From contig JAEVHH010000001.1 of assembly GCA_017607445.1 (NCBI GenBank), positions 2,418,001 through 2,482,000 on the forward strand: a stretch of DNA of 64,000 bases, written 5' to 3'. Of the stretch, positions 1-11,155 are shown one piece after another. The notes beneath the pieces were generated by a model, which was not told the DNA's origin, made no database searches, and saw only the letters and a program-made list of their open reading frames with translations. Positions within the stretch are counted from its first letter, which is position 1. Every line of letters starts with the position of its first letter. Made by a program: the position numbers and the translations under genes. The stretch is from Histoplasma ohiense. Taxonomy: Eukaryota > Ascomycota > Eurotiomycetes > Onygenales > Ajellomycetaceae.

Positions 1-2803
1 TCTCCTCTCAATTCTCCCTTTCTGAGCAAGGATGGCAAGATGCTGTTGAATAATGTGGACGGATCAAGCACCCGATCAGCAGCCTCGAGCACAGTCGACC
101 CAGCTAAAGCTTCCAAGCATGATCTCTTCAGCTATGGCACAGTAGCTAAGGTTATTGGCGTTCAGGGAAGGCCAAATAGTGAGCCATGTCTACTTGTGGA
201 AGGCTTGAAGCGGTTTTCGATTAGCAAGGTTACCAAGGAGACTCCGTTCTTAGAGGCGGATGTGACTGTACATGATGAAATTGGTAGGTTGCCTTGTGTT
301 TAATTATCCTCCGCGTATATGTATACAATGGCATATGAAAACTAATAGATATCAAATACACAGCCCCCCTTGCCACTGACATCGTAATCGTAACACTCTT
401 TGACCAGGTCAAGCGACTTTCACGAGAACTTTTGGCTTTCCTCAGACTCACGTCCTTTTTTCCCCATCAAACCAATGGCATATCGCCCCTGATTGCTCGA
501 CGATTTGAACTTTTCATCGCCAAGAAGAGTATCTCGCAAGCAGGAAATCTCGCCGATTTTATGACAGATGTGGTGGAAACCACATTCGAGGAAAAACTAC
601 AAGTTCTAGCTTCGATTGACCTGAAGACCAGGCTAGAGAAAGTTGTGGAACTCTTGTCAAGACAGGTCCAAGACATGAGAAGCAATATTAAGGTGACTTC
701 TATCACTACATCGAGCAATCCTTCGAATTTTGGCGTTGATATCAATCAGTTGGATCCGCGCCAAAGAGAACTACTGTCCCGACGCTCCATGACGGGAATC
801 AATGGCTTTCCACCGGGGATTCACGGAGGAATGGGGGATGTCGGCGAAGAGAAGGAACCAAACGAAATCGATGAACTCCAGCAAAAACTTCAAGATGCCA
901 AGCTAAGCCCAGAAGCCCAGAAAGTAGCAGATCGTGAACTCAAGCGGCTCCGTAAGATGAATCCTTCCAACGCAGAATATGGCGTCTGCCGAACATACTT
1001 GGAGAATTTGGCTGAGATTCCTTGGTCGAAGGTCACTGAGGACCAGTTGGGTGTTGAAACGCTCCAGAGGGCCAGGAAACAGTTGGACGATGACCATTAC
1101 GGCCTGGAAAAAATAAAGAAACGCCTGTTGGAGTACTTGGCGGTTCTCAAACTGAAGCAGACTCTCAACGCTGATGTTGATAATCAAATTTCAAAGCTTT
1201 CGACAGATTTGGACGTAGATGAGAACAGCAGCGAAGACGAAACTGAATCTAAATCTAGCGCTGAGCGGGCCGCCATAGAAACTAAGCTACAGCTTCTCAA
1301 ATCAAAGCGTATGACAGACAAATCTCCAATTATGCTCCTTGTTGGCCCTCCTGGTACGGGAAAAACCAGTTTGGCCAAATCAGTTGCCACAGCACTCGGC
1401 CGCAAATTCCATCGTATTTCTCTTGGCGGTGTGAGAGATGAGGCCGAGATTCGCGGACATCGGAGGACCTATGTCGCGGCAATGCCCGGGCTTATCGTGA
1501 ATGGACTGAAGAAAGTGGGTGTTGCCAACCCAGTTTTCTTGCTTGATGAGATCGACAAGGTGGTCGGCTCCAATTTCCACGGCGACCCGTCAGCTGCCAT
1601 GTTGGAGGTCCTTGACCCAGAGCAAAACCATAGCTTTACAGATCACTACATAAACATCCCCATCGATCTGAGTAAAGTATTATTTATCGCAACCGCAAAC
1701 TCTTTGGATACTATCCCTCCACCCCTCTTGGATCGTATGGAAACAATCCAGCTTTCTGGCTACACGACCGTTGAGAAGAAACATATCGCGTCCCGCCATC
1801 TCGTACCCAAACAGATCCGGACCAACGGCCTTTCAGACGGCCAAGTCTTCCTCTCTGACGAAGTCCTTGAGAAAATCATCACAGCCTACACCCGTGAATC
1901 CGGGGTCCGCAACCTAGAACGCGAAATTGGCTCCGTCTGCCGCTACAAAGCTGTCCAATATGCAGATGCCAAAGATGCGTCCAAAGAACACACATATAAT
2001 CCGCAGGTCTCCATCGAAGACCTAGACGAAATCCTCGGCATCGAACGTTTCGACGAAGAAATCGCAGAAAAACACGCACGTCCTGGTATCGTGACAGGCC
2101 TTGTCGCATACTCCACCGGTGGCCAGGGTAGCATCCTCTTCATTGAAGTGGCTGACATGCCGGGCAATGGCCGCGTGCAGCTGACAGGCAAGCTGGGTAA
2201 TGTGTTGAAAGAATCCGTCGAAGTGGCGCTTACCTGGGTCAAAGCACACTCGTTCGACCTGGGTTTGACCCACGATCCCAACGAGGATATCATGAAACAT
2301 CGCAGCCTGCATGTGCACTGCCCTTCCGGAGCGATCCCCAAGGACGGGCCCTCTGCCGGCCTTGCACATACGATCGCGTTGATCTCGTTGTTCTCTGGCA
2401 AGACGGTGCCGCCAGATGTCGCCATGACGGGAGAAGTTTCTCTCCGCGGCCGGGTGATGCCTGTTGGTGGCATTAAGGAGAAGCTCATCGGTGCGCACCG
2501 CGCAGGCGTGAAGACTGTTTTGCTCCCTGAGCATAATCGGAAGGAAGTACGGGAAGTTCCTGTCGAGGTTAAGAATAGTTTGGAAATTGTGCATGTCAAG
2601 TAAGCCTCCCCCATCCCGTTTCTTCTTCCTTTTCATTTCTTTTCCTCCCAAGTTCATCTACAGTGAGATCACACCATTTTCCACCATGTTCCTAACACTT
2701 TCAACTCTCCTCCCACAGGCACATTTGGGAAGCAATCCGGCACATCTGGCCGCATGCGCACTGGCCAGGCGAGCACACTCCGATGTTCGAGAGCAGATTG
2801 TAG
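1..2803 (+). CDS. LONP2: Peroxisomal Lon protease (LONP2 type), 5'-truncated by window
   Basis: ATP-dependent serine protease of the peroxisomal matrix, which degrades damaged or unassembled proteins. Exons: <1-283, 364-2599, 2719-2803; the frame is open to the left edge, so the N-terminus lies outside. Seen: end of the Lon N-terminal domain, then the AAA+ module with Walker A GPPGTGKT (1344-1367) and Walker B FLLDEIDK, then the protease domain with catalytic Ser in DGPSAG (codon 2352-2354) and Lys in GGIKEK (codon 2475-2477). The last exon encodes a conserved HIWEAIRHIWP segment and ends in Ser-Arg-Leu, a PTS1 signal. That signal separates this protein from mitochondrial Lon (Pim1), as does the lack of a mitochondrial-type organisation. 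Both introns have GT-AG ends and keep the frame. If the last intron is retained, translation stops at 2601-2603 and PTS1 is lost. Confidence 0.95.
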
Positions 2804-3623
2804 ATCTTTTTTACTTTTCCCTTCTCTCGACATCCCAATTATACCGTGTGCCAGTCCTTTCAAGATAAGGGAAATATCCCACTAAACAAGATTGCATAAT
2901 TAGCGAGCGGTGTCTGATATATATGTTTTCTTTGATCTTTCCCATTGCTCCTTTCTGTTTTCAATTCAATTAGTATATTTCCATTCTCGCATTGTTTCTT
3001 CTATATCACGCAGTACATAATAAACCCCACTTCATTCCCCCCTAATCCAGATATATTCCGAAACGTTCGAGTCGGTAATTCTCCTTGCTCGCTGTGTCAA
3101 TTGCATATCCCCTTTGGAAAAGAATGGCAAGTGGTTTTTTTTTTTTTTTTTTCAGCATCCCAAGCTGTTGAATTATTATTATTATTATATGTTTTCCTTA
3201 ATTAGGTGATTAGCCAATGAAGATCTGTTTTGGAAAGAACTAGGAAACTACTGTTCTCGTAAAACTGTTTCATGCTCCTATACAACCCTTCTGACTGTGA
3301 GCCTATGTAGGTCCCTAAAATCTCTTGTAGCAATAACATGTCTATTTGTATAATACATTAAAACAGAAAATACATAACTAGAATCATTCGCAGTTTCCTG
3401 CCTCCTGGGTCCCGTTTTTTATCTAAAGGGAGACATTCGTCTGCAACATAGTCCACCGATATCAAGGGGCCTAAAACAACCAAAAAGCTGCAAGAAACAA
3501 ATCCCAATATCGACCTGTGAACAGAATGTTTTCCATAAAAAGAAGGAAATATAGACCCTATATCCCATATACAATACATACAACATCCCAACCCAGCTTC
3601 CATCCGGACAAGGTGGTCCACGC
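2804..3623. other. Convergent 3' intergenic region, no gene seen
   Basis: This spacer lies between the 3' ends of the Lon gene and the uL23m gene. It holds T-rich runs (about 3135-3152) and a short ATT repeat (about 3173-3187). Short open frames here have no protein-like features. I expect only 3' UTRs and polyadenylation signals. Confidence 0.5.
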
Positions 3624-4574
3624 TCACTTCCTCTCTGCCACAGGACCCGTATTATTCTCTCCCTTTAATATCTCAGCGGGAGCCATCTTCGCACCATTCA
3701 CACCAGCGCCGAGTAAAGGTCTGTCATAATTCAACCCCAGAGCCTTCCAAGTCGGCTGCCACTCCTCTTTACCCTCCAGCAGCCTCTTCGCCTGTTCAGC
3801 TATAGTGTCGCGCCTCTTTTGTGGCATAGGTTTGTTCTTCGCGTCTGGCGCAATGCTCTCGGAGGCATCCTCTTGAAGCTTCTTGGCTTCAAAATATCGA
3901 TCCTTTTCCCATCTGTCACGGAGGAAATAAATAAAAGATTGTTAGTTAGCGCCGATCTGCTGGTCAACATAGTAAGACATAATAACAATGTATAAAAAGG
4001 TAGGGGACAGAACTAAGGACATACGGCTTATAATCCTCCGGCTCCTCCGGCCACACGAAGGGCTCCGTCATTTCCACCGTCATCTTCTTCCTAGCCATGG
4101 GTCTTCGCCATTTTCCATACCCTTCCTTCCCGCACGGCTTCTCACGTGTGATTCTCTGTTGTTCGACATAGCTGCGTACTTTCAGGACATCTACGCCGTA
4201 CGCCTGTTTCAGGTAGTCTTTAATGTCCAGTTTGTTGAAGGTCAGCGGCACCCAAAAGGAGGCATATCTGGGTGGGAGGAATGGGGTGCGGATGAGTGTA
4301 ATGACAAAGTCGGGTCTGGGGGTTTTTTGGTATTGCCCGCAGAGGTTAGCTAGACATCTCTAAGACTTTGACTTATATAGGTCCTCCACAAACTGAGTAA
4401 CGGGGAAAGAATTCGCATAGGGGAATAGGGATAAATAACAGCGGGTGCCCGGGTAAAGGGGGGCGGGTTGCGCTCATACAGATATATTTGCTTCCGTTGT
4501 TCATGAGGAATGGGTCGTAGGTATGGGCGGGCCTCGCGGAGGCGCAACAACCTTTCTGCTACTTTTTTGCGCAT
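3624..4574 (-). CDS. MRP20: Mitochondrial large-subunit ribosomal protein uL23m
   Basis: Protein of the mitochondrial 54S subunit at the exit of the polypeptide tunnel. Exons on the minus strand: 4574-4480, 4315-4025, 3912-3624, giving 224 codons plus stop. Exon 1 ends two bases into a Leu codon at a GTATGAG donor, and the acceptor CCCCAG at 4317-4316 restores the reading IYLPDFVITLIRTPF. That matches the usual start of the uL23m core (a strand followed by PLTFNKLDIKDYL). The core continues with a YGV...VRSYV motif and the fungal extension TVEMTEPFVWPEEPEDY. The charged C-terminal tail is longer than in bacterial L23, as expected for the fungal mitochondrial form. No obvious cleavable presequence is seen beyond a short basic start (MRKKVAERLLRLR). 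It shares orientation with RIO2 upstream. Confidence 0.9.
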
Positions 4575-4988
4575 GGTGACCTATCTCATTGATATATGGA
4601 TATAGCGGGGGATAAACGACAAATCGAGTCGACAAACAGTATCAATTGAATTATTTTCGGTGGTTTGTTGGACGCCAGGCAAAGGACGAGTTCGGAAATG
4701 GTAAAAAAAATACATCATTGGCACGTAAGGGTGCCCGTATAAATTTCTTTTGCAAAAATGCGGATAGTTCTATCAGAAGAAACGAAGCATGCGAAATACA
4801 GAAGACATTCTTGCATGACATGTAAAGCAAAGATTATATGTAAGTGTGATGATCATCTCATTAGATTATAGATGCGAATCGTTAAAATTTATCCATTATG
4901 CACGCCCTCTGTAAAGCTTCAACACCACCACCATTATCCCGAACGCCATAAGTGAGAACAAAAGCGTAAATCATAAATACTAGCATAT
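4575..4988. other. Spacer between uL23m and RIO2
   Basis: About 0.4 kb of AT-rich sequence holds the upstream region of uL23m and the 3' end of RIO2, which are in tandem on the minus strand. No open frame of note or recognisable regulatory motif is seen. Confidence 0.4.
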
Positions 4989-6528
4989 TCATGCAGCTTG
5001 CAGTTTAGAGTCAGATATTCGGAGCTGCTCAATGCCGATTCCCTTTGTAGATTCCGATTCAGAAATCTTAGGTTGCTCTACCTCAGATTTCTTCTGTATC
5101 GTGTTTCCAAAAGCATCCACTTCGTCACCTAAAGGGACTCCGTCATCTTCATTCTCTCCCTCCTCCTCGGAATCCTCTTCATTTTCTTCGTCTTCATTTC
5201 CTTCCTCATCAGATCGCAGATCATTACGCTCACCATTTTCATCTCCGTCTCCATCGACACCCATCTCCTTCATGTATGCCTCCAACTCCCTTGCCATCTT
5301 CCTCGAGAAACCCGACGCTTCAACTTCAACATCCAGCCTCGCACCCCCTTTCTTCGTCCCCACTAGCTTCTTCGCGTCTTTAAAAAATGGCCCTTTCTCA
5401 TCACTCGCAAATCCAAACCTCCGCTCAAAATACCTTTTGATGCACTGCACATCTCTGTCAAAGTACATTTCCGCATTAGGATGATCCACAGAGACCATCT
5501 GCGGGAAGTCGATAAGGATGGGTACCAGATTGATCTTCTCCCCTTCAGCACCATCGCCTCCCTCCTTTCTCTTGTCCCTTGCCGTCTCAGACCCAACGAC
5601 CTCCTCCTTAATCAAAATATTAAACTCGTTAAAATCACCATGTATAAGCCCCACCCCGGCCAACCGCACAATCATCTCCATAAGTTCCGAATAAAGCCTG
5701 CCAGGGTCCGGAACCGAAGAAATCTGCCGGAGAGGGAACGCGTCGATCAAACTCATAACAATCGTATGTCTGTTCTGCGCGATGGGTTCGGGGACCGGAA
5801 ACCCATGCTCGTGTAGCGTTTTCATAAAGGCAAACTCCTTCATCGCTGCGAGGCGCGACATGTACATCCATGACGCGGAGCTGCGGTGGCGTAGGTAGTC
5901 GCGGTTGGTCTTGACCGTGCGGAACGAGATGCGGCCCAACCGGTGGATTTTGAGGATATGTTGTTTACCGTCTGGATTGGCGACGACGATGATGTCGGAT
6001 TCTTTGCCGACGCCGATTTGGTTGCCGACCGAGTATATGGACTTTTGCTTCTGGTGGGAGTTAAGGGCGAGGTAGTCGAGGCCGCCATAGGTGAGGCGGT
6101 AGCCGTCGTCTGCAGAGAGAGAAGGGTAGCATGTTAATTGAGGCAAGAAATAGGAGAATACCATGGTCCATGGTCATTGTTCATATTATATACGCACACC
6201 TCGCATTCTTCACTCTTGCTATCAAATTTATCTTCGCCAGGTTCGATATACACTTATGCACGATACTCCCCCCGCGCAGCCCCGATAACTGGACGATTAA
6301 CGGCGTAGGCACAACTTCGTGATTCCTGCTGCCCATTTCGACCTGTAGATATGAGAGTCATCTTGTCAATTAACCCGCCGTTCATGACAAAAACAGCGAG
6401 GTACACATGGGGTTACGGCTCTTATTTGGGGACGGAATGGGAAGGGGAGGTAAGCGTAGACATACAGCTGCGAGAGTACGGAAGTCCTCTGCGGCCAGAT
6501 ACCGCATTGCCTTTGGGTCGAGCTTCAT
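4989..6528 (-). CDS. RIO2: RIO2 atypical serine kinase/ATPase, 40S ribosome maturation
   Basis: Works in the final cytoplasmic maturation of pre-40S particles (20S to 18S rRNA processing). Exons on the minus strand: 6528-6466, 6342-6198, 6109-4989, giving 442 aa. The start MKLDPKAMRYLAAEDFRTL is the conserved RIO2 N-terminus, followed by the winged-helix region (about residues 1-90, with YDGYRLTYGGLDYLAL spanning the second splice). Kinase landmarks: GVGKESDI loop near residue 103, Lys in ILKIHRLG near 123, catalytic loop HGDFNEFN with Asp near 228, and metal-binding DFPQ near 270, which is typical of RIO2. The C-terminal tail is very acidic (Glu/Asp runs), as in other fungal RIO2 proteins. 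An AACCCTAA motif at 6665-6672 lies about 140 nt upstream of the ATG. Confidence 0.95.
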
Positions 6529-7242
6529 TTTGGAGGGTGTGCGAACAGCTTTGAGAGATAGAGGGAAATGGGGATGGCTGATCTTCGCAATTTACTTCTT
6601 TACCAAGTTTTCCCTTTGGTTAAAATCGTGCTTCAGGCTGGAGGGGTAAGGAAGCTAACCCCGAAACCCTAATTTTTTTTTTCACCCTGACCATACAATA
6701 AATATACCCCGATGAAACGAAGAACACAACTTAAGCACACTGGTCGTGAAAATATTTACTCGAAGAAATTAAGGCCAGATAGTTATCGAGGTCATGGCCG
6801 TGAGAAGTGCGTTCTTGGACAATATAATTTGTTTCCGGGATACGATGTCCTAGATGTCCTAAATGGGTTTGGTGGGGAAGTTAATCGATATATGATTCAA
6901 GCTCCCTCTAAAATCTACAAGATCTATGGGTCTACTCTGAAATGTGTTACATGAGGAACTTCCACTAACAAGAGCCGGCACGCATACGCATTTCTCACTT
7001 TCGACAAGATGGCCCCGGCGGTAGTAAGGACCAAGGATGAAGGAACAAACGAACAGTAATATGCCATTTAAAATCGTGGGGCCAAACCGGCTGTCTTTGT
7101 ATATAAGGAGAAGGACCCCACTCCCTAATGATGAAAGAAAAGCACTACCCATTACACGCTATTCACAGAAATAGTAGGAGACTTGATTCGGGAAATATTG
7201 AGAACATCAGCTGGAGAGGCGAAAGGGGAAGAATACACCTCC
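6529..7242. other. RIO2 upstream region and RPN1 3' region
   Basis: About 0.7 kb between two minus-strand genes. Apart from the AACCCTAA box I see no gene. Open frames on either strand are short and interrupted. Confidence 0.4.
6665..6672 (+). promoter_or_regulatory. AACCCTAA box upstream of RIO2
   Basis: AACCCTAA lies about 140 nt upstream of the RIO2 start codon. Related ACCCTA-type boxes (HomolE/Tbf1-like) are known upstream of many ribosomal protein and ribosome-assembly genes in ascomycetes. One short motif can occur by chance, so this is only a suggestion. Confidence 0.3.
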
Positions 7243-10200
7243 TTACGCTGGGCTTACCCATTCAGGGTTCTGTAGAGAGAGAGAAATACCAAGTCAGCCA
7301 TTCTGTGCATCACAAAAGCTAAGAGTTTGAGGGTTCTATCGATTTCATTACCTTCCGCAGAATCACGAGTCCCTCCAAGGTACTGCTTAGGCTGATGTAT
7401 TCTTCATCCTCCAGCTCCGCCCTCTCCCCATACGACAATAGCACGGGTGTGCTTTGCGTTTGCCACCCGGTGATGGTCTTGGGCTTTCCTGCCTGGCCCA
7501 CCACGTCCACTGCCTGACCGACGCGGACATTTACAGTAAGAGGCTTGAGGTCTTCATCGAGCGTGACTAGGAATCGCGGGTACATGGCTGTGACAAGGAA
7601 GTAGAGGAGATAGTGCGAATCGGCGAGAATGAAATCTTTGGCGTCAATCATGGCCACAAGGACGGTAAGAAGACCGGCAGCAGCCACCCGCGACAGGACC
7701 TGACGATCGGTGTGGAAGGGGTTGACAGAAAGGCTGCCCTTGCCCATATGCAGGAGACCCTGGGCGATGCGGACCATGAAGAGCGAGTTCTGATCACGGT
7801 GGTAGTAGCTTGCTAATTGTCTGAGGAGCTGTGCGAGGCGTGCATTGTTCGTTCCGGCGCCAAGGAGACCCATGGCGAAAATGGAATTGATCGCGACATC
7901 GTTGTCATTGTCATGGCTGTAACGGGAGAGCGTATCGTAAACCTTCATTTGGGGGTTGCTGGGGCTGACCAAACCCATGGCCAGGGGAACTGCTTTCCTG
8001 ATGTTTGCGGCGCCATAGTGCATCAGATGACCAAATTGTCGCAAGACCATATCTTGTCCAATATCTTCGCCCATCGCGATGAGAGAGAGGCCAAGAACAG
8101 CATATGATTGTACCAACTCTTCCCCTTTCTTCTCTTCCTTGTCTTCTATGACGTCGTTACAGATGTGCAGCAACTCTTGGAGCTTCAACACAGTACCAGT
8201 TCCGGCCCACGCGCACACCGAAGCAAGTACGGAAGTAGGTTTCGCCATGGGGTGGTCAATCGCCTTGAGGATATCCAAGATAACATCGACTTCTTCCTGT
8301 CGGCCAAAGTAAAGGAGTGCAAGACCAAGTGCCATAAATCGCGTCCATTTATCCTTCATCTGTCTTTGCCGCTCCTCATCCATCAGCGTGGTCGCAATAG
8401 CTTCGCTGACCTGGTGGTTTGAAGAACCGACGAAGATCATTCCTAGTGAGACGGCCGCCATAGCAGATATCTGCATGTCGAGGGCAACATCCTCAACAAT
8501 GGGCAAAAGAAGTTCGAGCAATTCTTCTTTACATGAGCCAGCATACGCTAGGCCCAGACCCATTATTGCAGCCACTCTCACGTGCACACTCTCGGCCTCA
8601 GGGCCGATGGACTCACTGAGCAGAGCCATGGCAGGATCTGCATCAAGTCTAACACCGGAATTGAGGATACCGATACCAAGCAACCCTCCGGCCTTGATTT
8701 GCTCCTCTTCAATAAGCGTGAACTTGTCGATTTTATCCAAACCTTCCTCCACATCCCATTGTAGCAGCATTCCCATAGATGCAGCGGTGGATAGCATGCC
8801 GTCGTCTTTCGTCTTCCAGACCCAAGGGCCCTTATCGCCATCGACGAGCATGAGTTTATCATTCCCAAACCCAGCATTGGCGAAGGCATTGACGAAAGCA
8901 CTTGCCAGGTTATGTCTTGCGGAATCCACATTAGTAAGTCCAGATCCTCGATTGCTTTCCAGATGTGTTTTGTAGATATCTTCCGGCATCTTAGGATCCA
9001 AAATATTAAGCTCCTTCGCGAGAGCCTTGAAGTGGTTATGCAGTTGAATATTGTTCAGGCACTCGGATAACTCTTGTCCTCCTCCCTCCTCCTCATCAGG
9101 TGTCAATTCAAGCCATATCTGTTGTCTCGCAATAAGGAATGCCATTTGTCTCTTGATGGCCTGGTCGTTCGTTGAATCGAAATCTTTCTTGATAAGATCA
9201 ATATCATTCAACCGAATGGCAATAACAATAGCTTGGGTGAGCTTGTTATAAGTCATATAAATGTCATGCGCTGTCCGCAGGAATTGGTGATTTTCGGGGT
9301 ATGTGAGAAGGTTAACCATGCTAACCATATACAGGCAGACTCTCGAGTACGTATTCTCGTCGAGAAACTGTGGTATTTCCTCAATCATCTCAAGTTCACT
9401 CAAGAGGTCCACTGCATCTGCTTCGGCGTTGTGGGCTAGGAAGTAAGGGACGAGCGATAGAGAAAGATCAACCAAATCCTGCACATCCTTATCATCCGTC
9501 ACCCTAACCTGGTATTCCTGCCCAATCTCCAGAGCAAGGTGTCGGATGTACTCGTGGCCCCATGAACCTAGATCATCTGATTTGGCAAGGAGACGATATT
9601 TGAGTGTTTCCAACTTCTCTTCGTCTCCATATGTCATGCCAAGCACTGATAACATGTCGGCAAGTGAATCCTGTATACGCATACAGTGGTTAGTCCGAAA
9701 AGAAAAAAGTTCGCCCAAACAAAACAACACAAACCACTCCAGGAGAATATCCCGTACCTTATCATCACCCGCGTGCCATTGTTCGTATAGCGCAGCAAGC
9801 GCGTCATAATGCGGTCTAAGGAATTTAAGAGGTTTCGGCACAGCGGTCATGGAAGAGGTGGACGTCTTGATGAAGTTCTTAATCGCTTCCAGAGCAGGCT
9901 TATAAAGAGACGTATCAGGTTCCTAGATAGAAGTTTGGCAAAAGCGTATGCCGCGTTAAAGAAAAAGAACCATAGCTTTAGAACCCAGAGCGCCTCTTCG
10001 ACCAACGAAATGCAACTAACCTGTAACCGCTCAACAAGCATCTCAAGTTCACTTTTCAGTTGTTGATCCTCTTCACTAAGCTCTTCTGCAAAAAGGTTTC
10101 AATCACACGATTGCGTCAACTTCCAACACGAAAGAAACAAAACAAAAACAGACAAAAAAACATGCGGCCAGTTCCAACCCACGAGCCGCGGCCGGGCCAA

Positions 10201-10384
10201 AAACAAGACGGAGGTGGTGCTTTGTTGTTCTGCGTTCCATACCTTCCTTGGGTCCCTCCTCCTTCTTCCCATTCGCAAGGGGTTTGCCATCCTTAGCATC
10301 CTTCTTCTCCCCATTTAGTTCCCTGATATCGTCCACCTTTCCTTTGCCCTTGTCCGCCGCATTGGGCCGCTGATCCTTCGCCAT
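7243..10384 (-). CDS. RPN1: 26S proteasome regulatory subunit RPN1
   Basis: Largest non-ATPase scaffold of the 19S base, which binds ubiquitin, UBL shuttle factors and Ubp6. Exons on the minus strand: 10384-10243, 10085-10021, 9922-9758, 9670-7352, 7269-7243, giving 905 aa, normal for the family. The N-terminus is charged and Lys/Glu-rich (residues 1-65), followed by the conserved KPLKFLRPHYDALAALYEQW segment, PC repeats with Gly-Leu-Gly turns (ALGLALLYFG, VLGLSLIAMGE, AMGLLGAG), and the C-terminal block LVTLDEDLKPLTVNVRVGQAVD. The third intron interrupts DDK/DSLADML. The final exon is only 27 nt: joining LVILRK to NPEWVSPA restores the conserved ILRKNP ending, whereas read-through would give an unrelated VMKSIEPSNS tail. 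A helical surface binding Rad23 and Dsk2 is known in the family but not resolved here. Confidence 0.95.
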
Positions 10385-11155
10385 GGCGGGTCTGGTTGGT
10401 CAAAGGACAGAAGAATACGCGTTCAGGAAATCCGGTCGATGGGATGGGGCAGTTTAGAAGTGTCGATAAGGATAGGGCTATGATATGGATTTGGGAGGTG
10501 GATGAGAAGGTGTGAGAGTCTCCTGGTGATTGATTGCTCAAGAGCTTTGGAGGGTTTGTAGGATGTTTGACCAACCTTACCAAGCAAGAGAGAGAGCTCC
10601 AGCCTGCAACCAGTGACAATGCGCTAGTAGGACAGATCACATGACATTCATAATTTTCCCCTAGTGAGAGCGCCGTGCAACTTGGTATGTTACAACTCGC
10701 AGGCTTATTTAAAATCAGAGTGTCCAGTGTTAGCTTCTGTTGATGGGGGAATTGTACATTAAATATGCAGGAGTCAGAAGAAACTATCCTAATGATATTC
10801 AGCAAGCACTCCTGATGTATGTACATGTACATACAACTTTAGATTGACCGTAGAAGGTAGAGAGGGATATTTTAGAACCCAACAGAAAAAGCTATTGGAA
10901 TAATGCTCAACAACTTGATGAAAAGACCAAACGCTTGTCAAAGAAGAAAAACGGTATACAATCTAGTACTTTTGCCCAAGAATAACTCCAGAAAGATTAC
11001 CTTGAAGAAAAACACATGTTACTAATAATAATGGACGAGGCCCGCCGACCAAGGACATAAAAAGTGTTAAAAAAAAAAAAAAAAAAGAAAGAAAAAGAAA
11101 GCCGCTGAGAAATATGTAATAATAAATAGAGGCGATGTGACAACCGACTATGTAA
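10385..11155. other. RPN1 upstream region, no gene seen
   Basis: About 0.77 kb separates RPN1 from the 3' end of the next minus-strand gene. It holds an A-run near 11069-11086. A 179-codon minus-strand frame across 10293-10832 overlaps RPN1 exon 1 in another frame and has no protein-like features, so it is not called. Confidence 0.4.

Noticed and set aside
7319..7351. Read-through C-terminus of RPN1 (VMKSIEPSNS)
   Set aside because: A GTAATG donor and CTACAG acceptor join LVILRK to NPEW, restoring the conserved ILRKNP ending, so the read-through tail is probably intron sequence.
10293..10832. 179-codon minus-strand frame beginning MYMYIHQE
   Set aside because: It overlaps RPN1 exon 1 in another frame and lacks protein-like composition.
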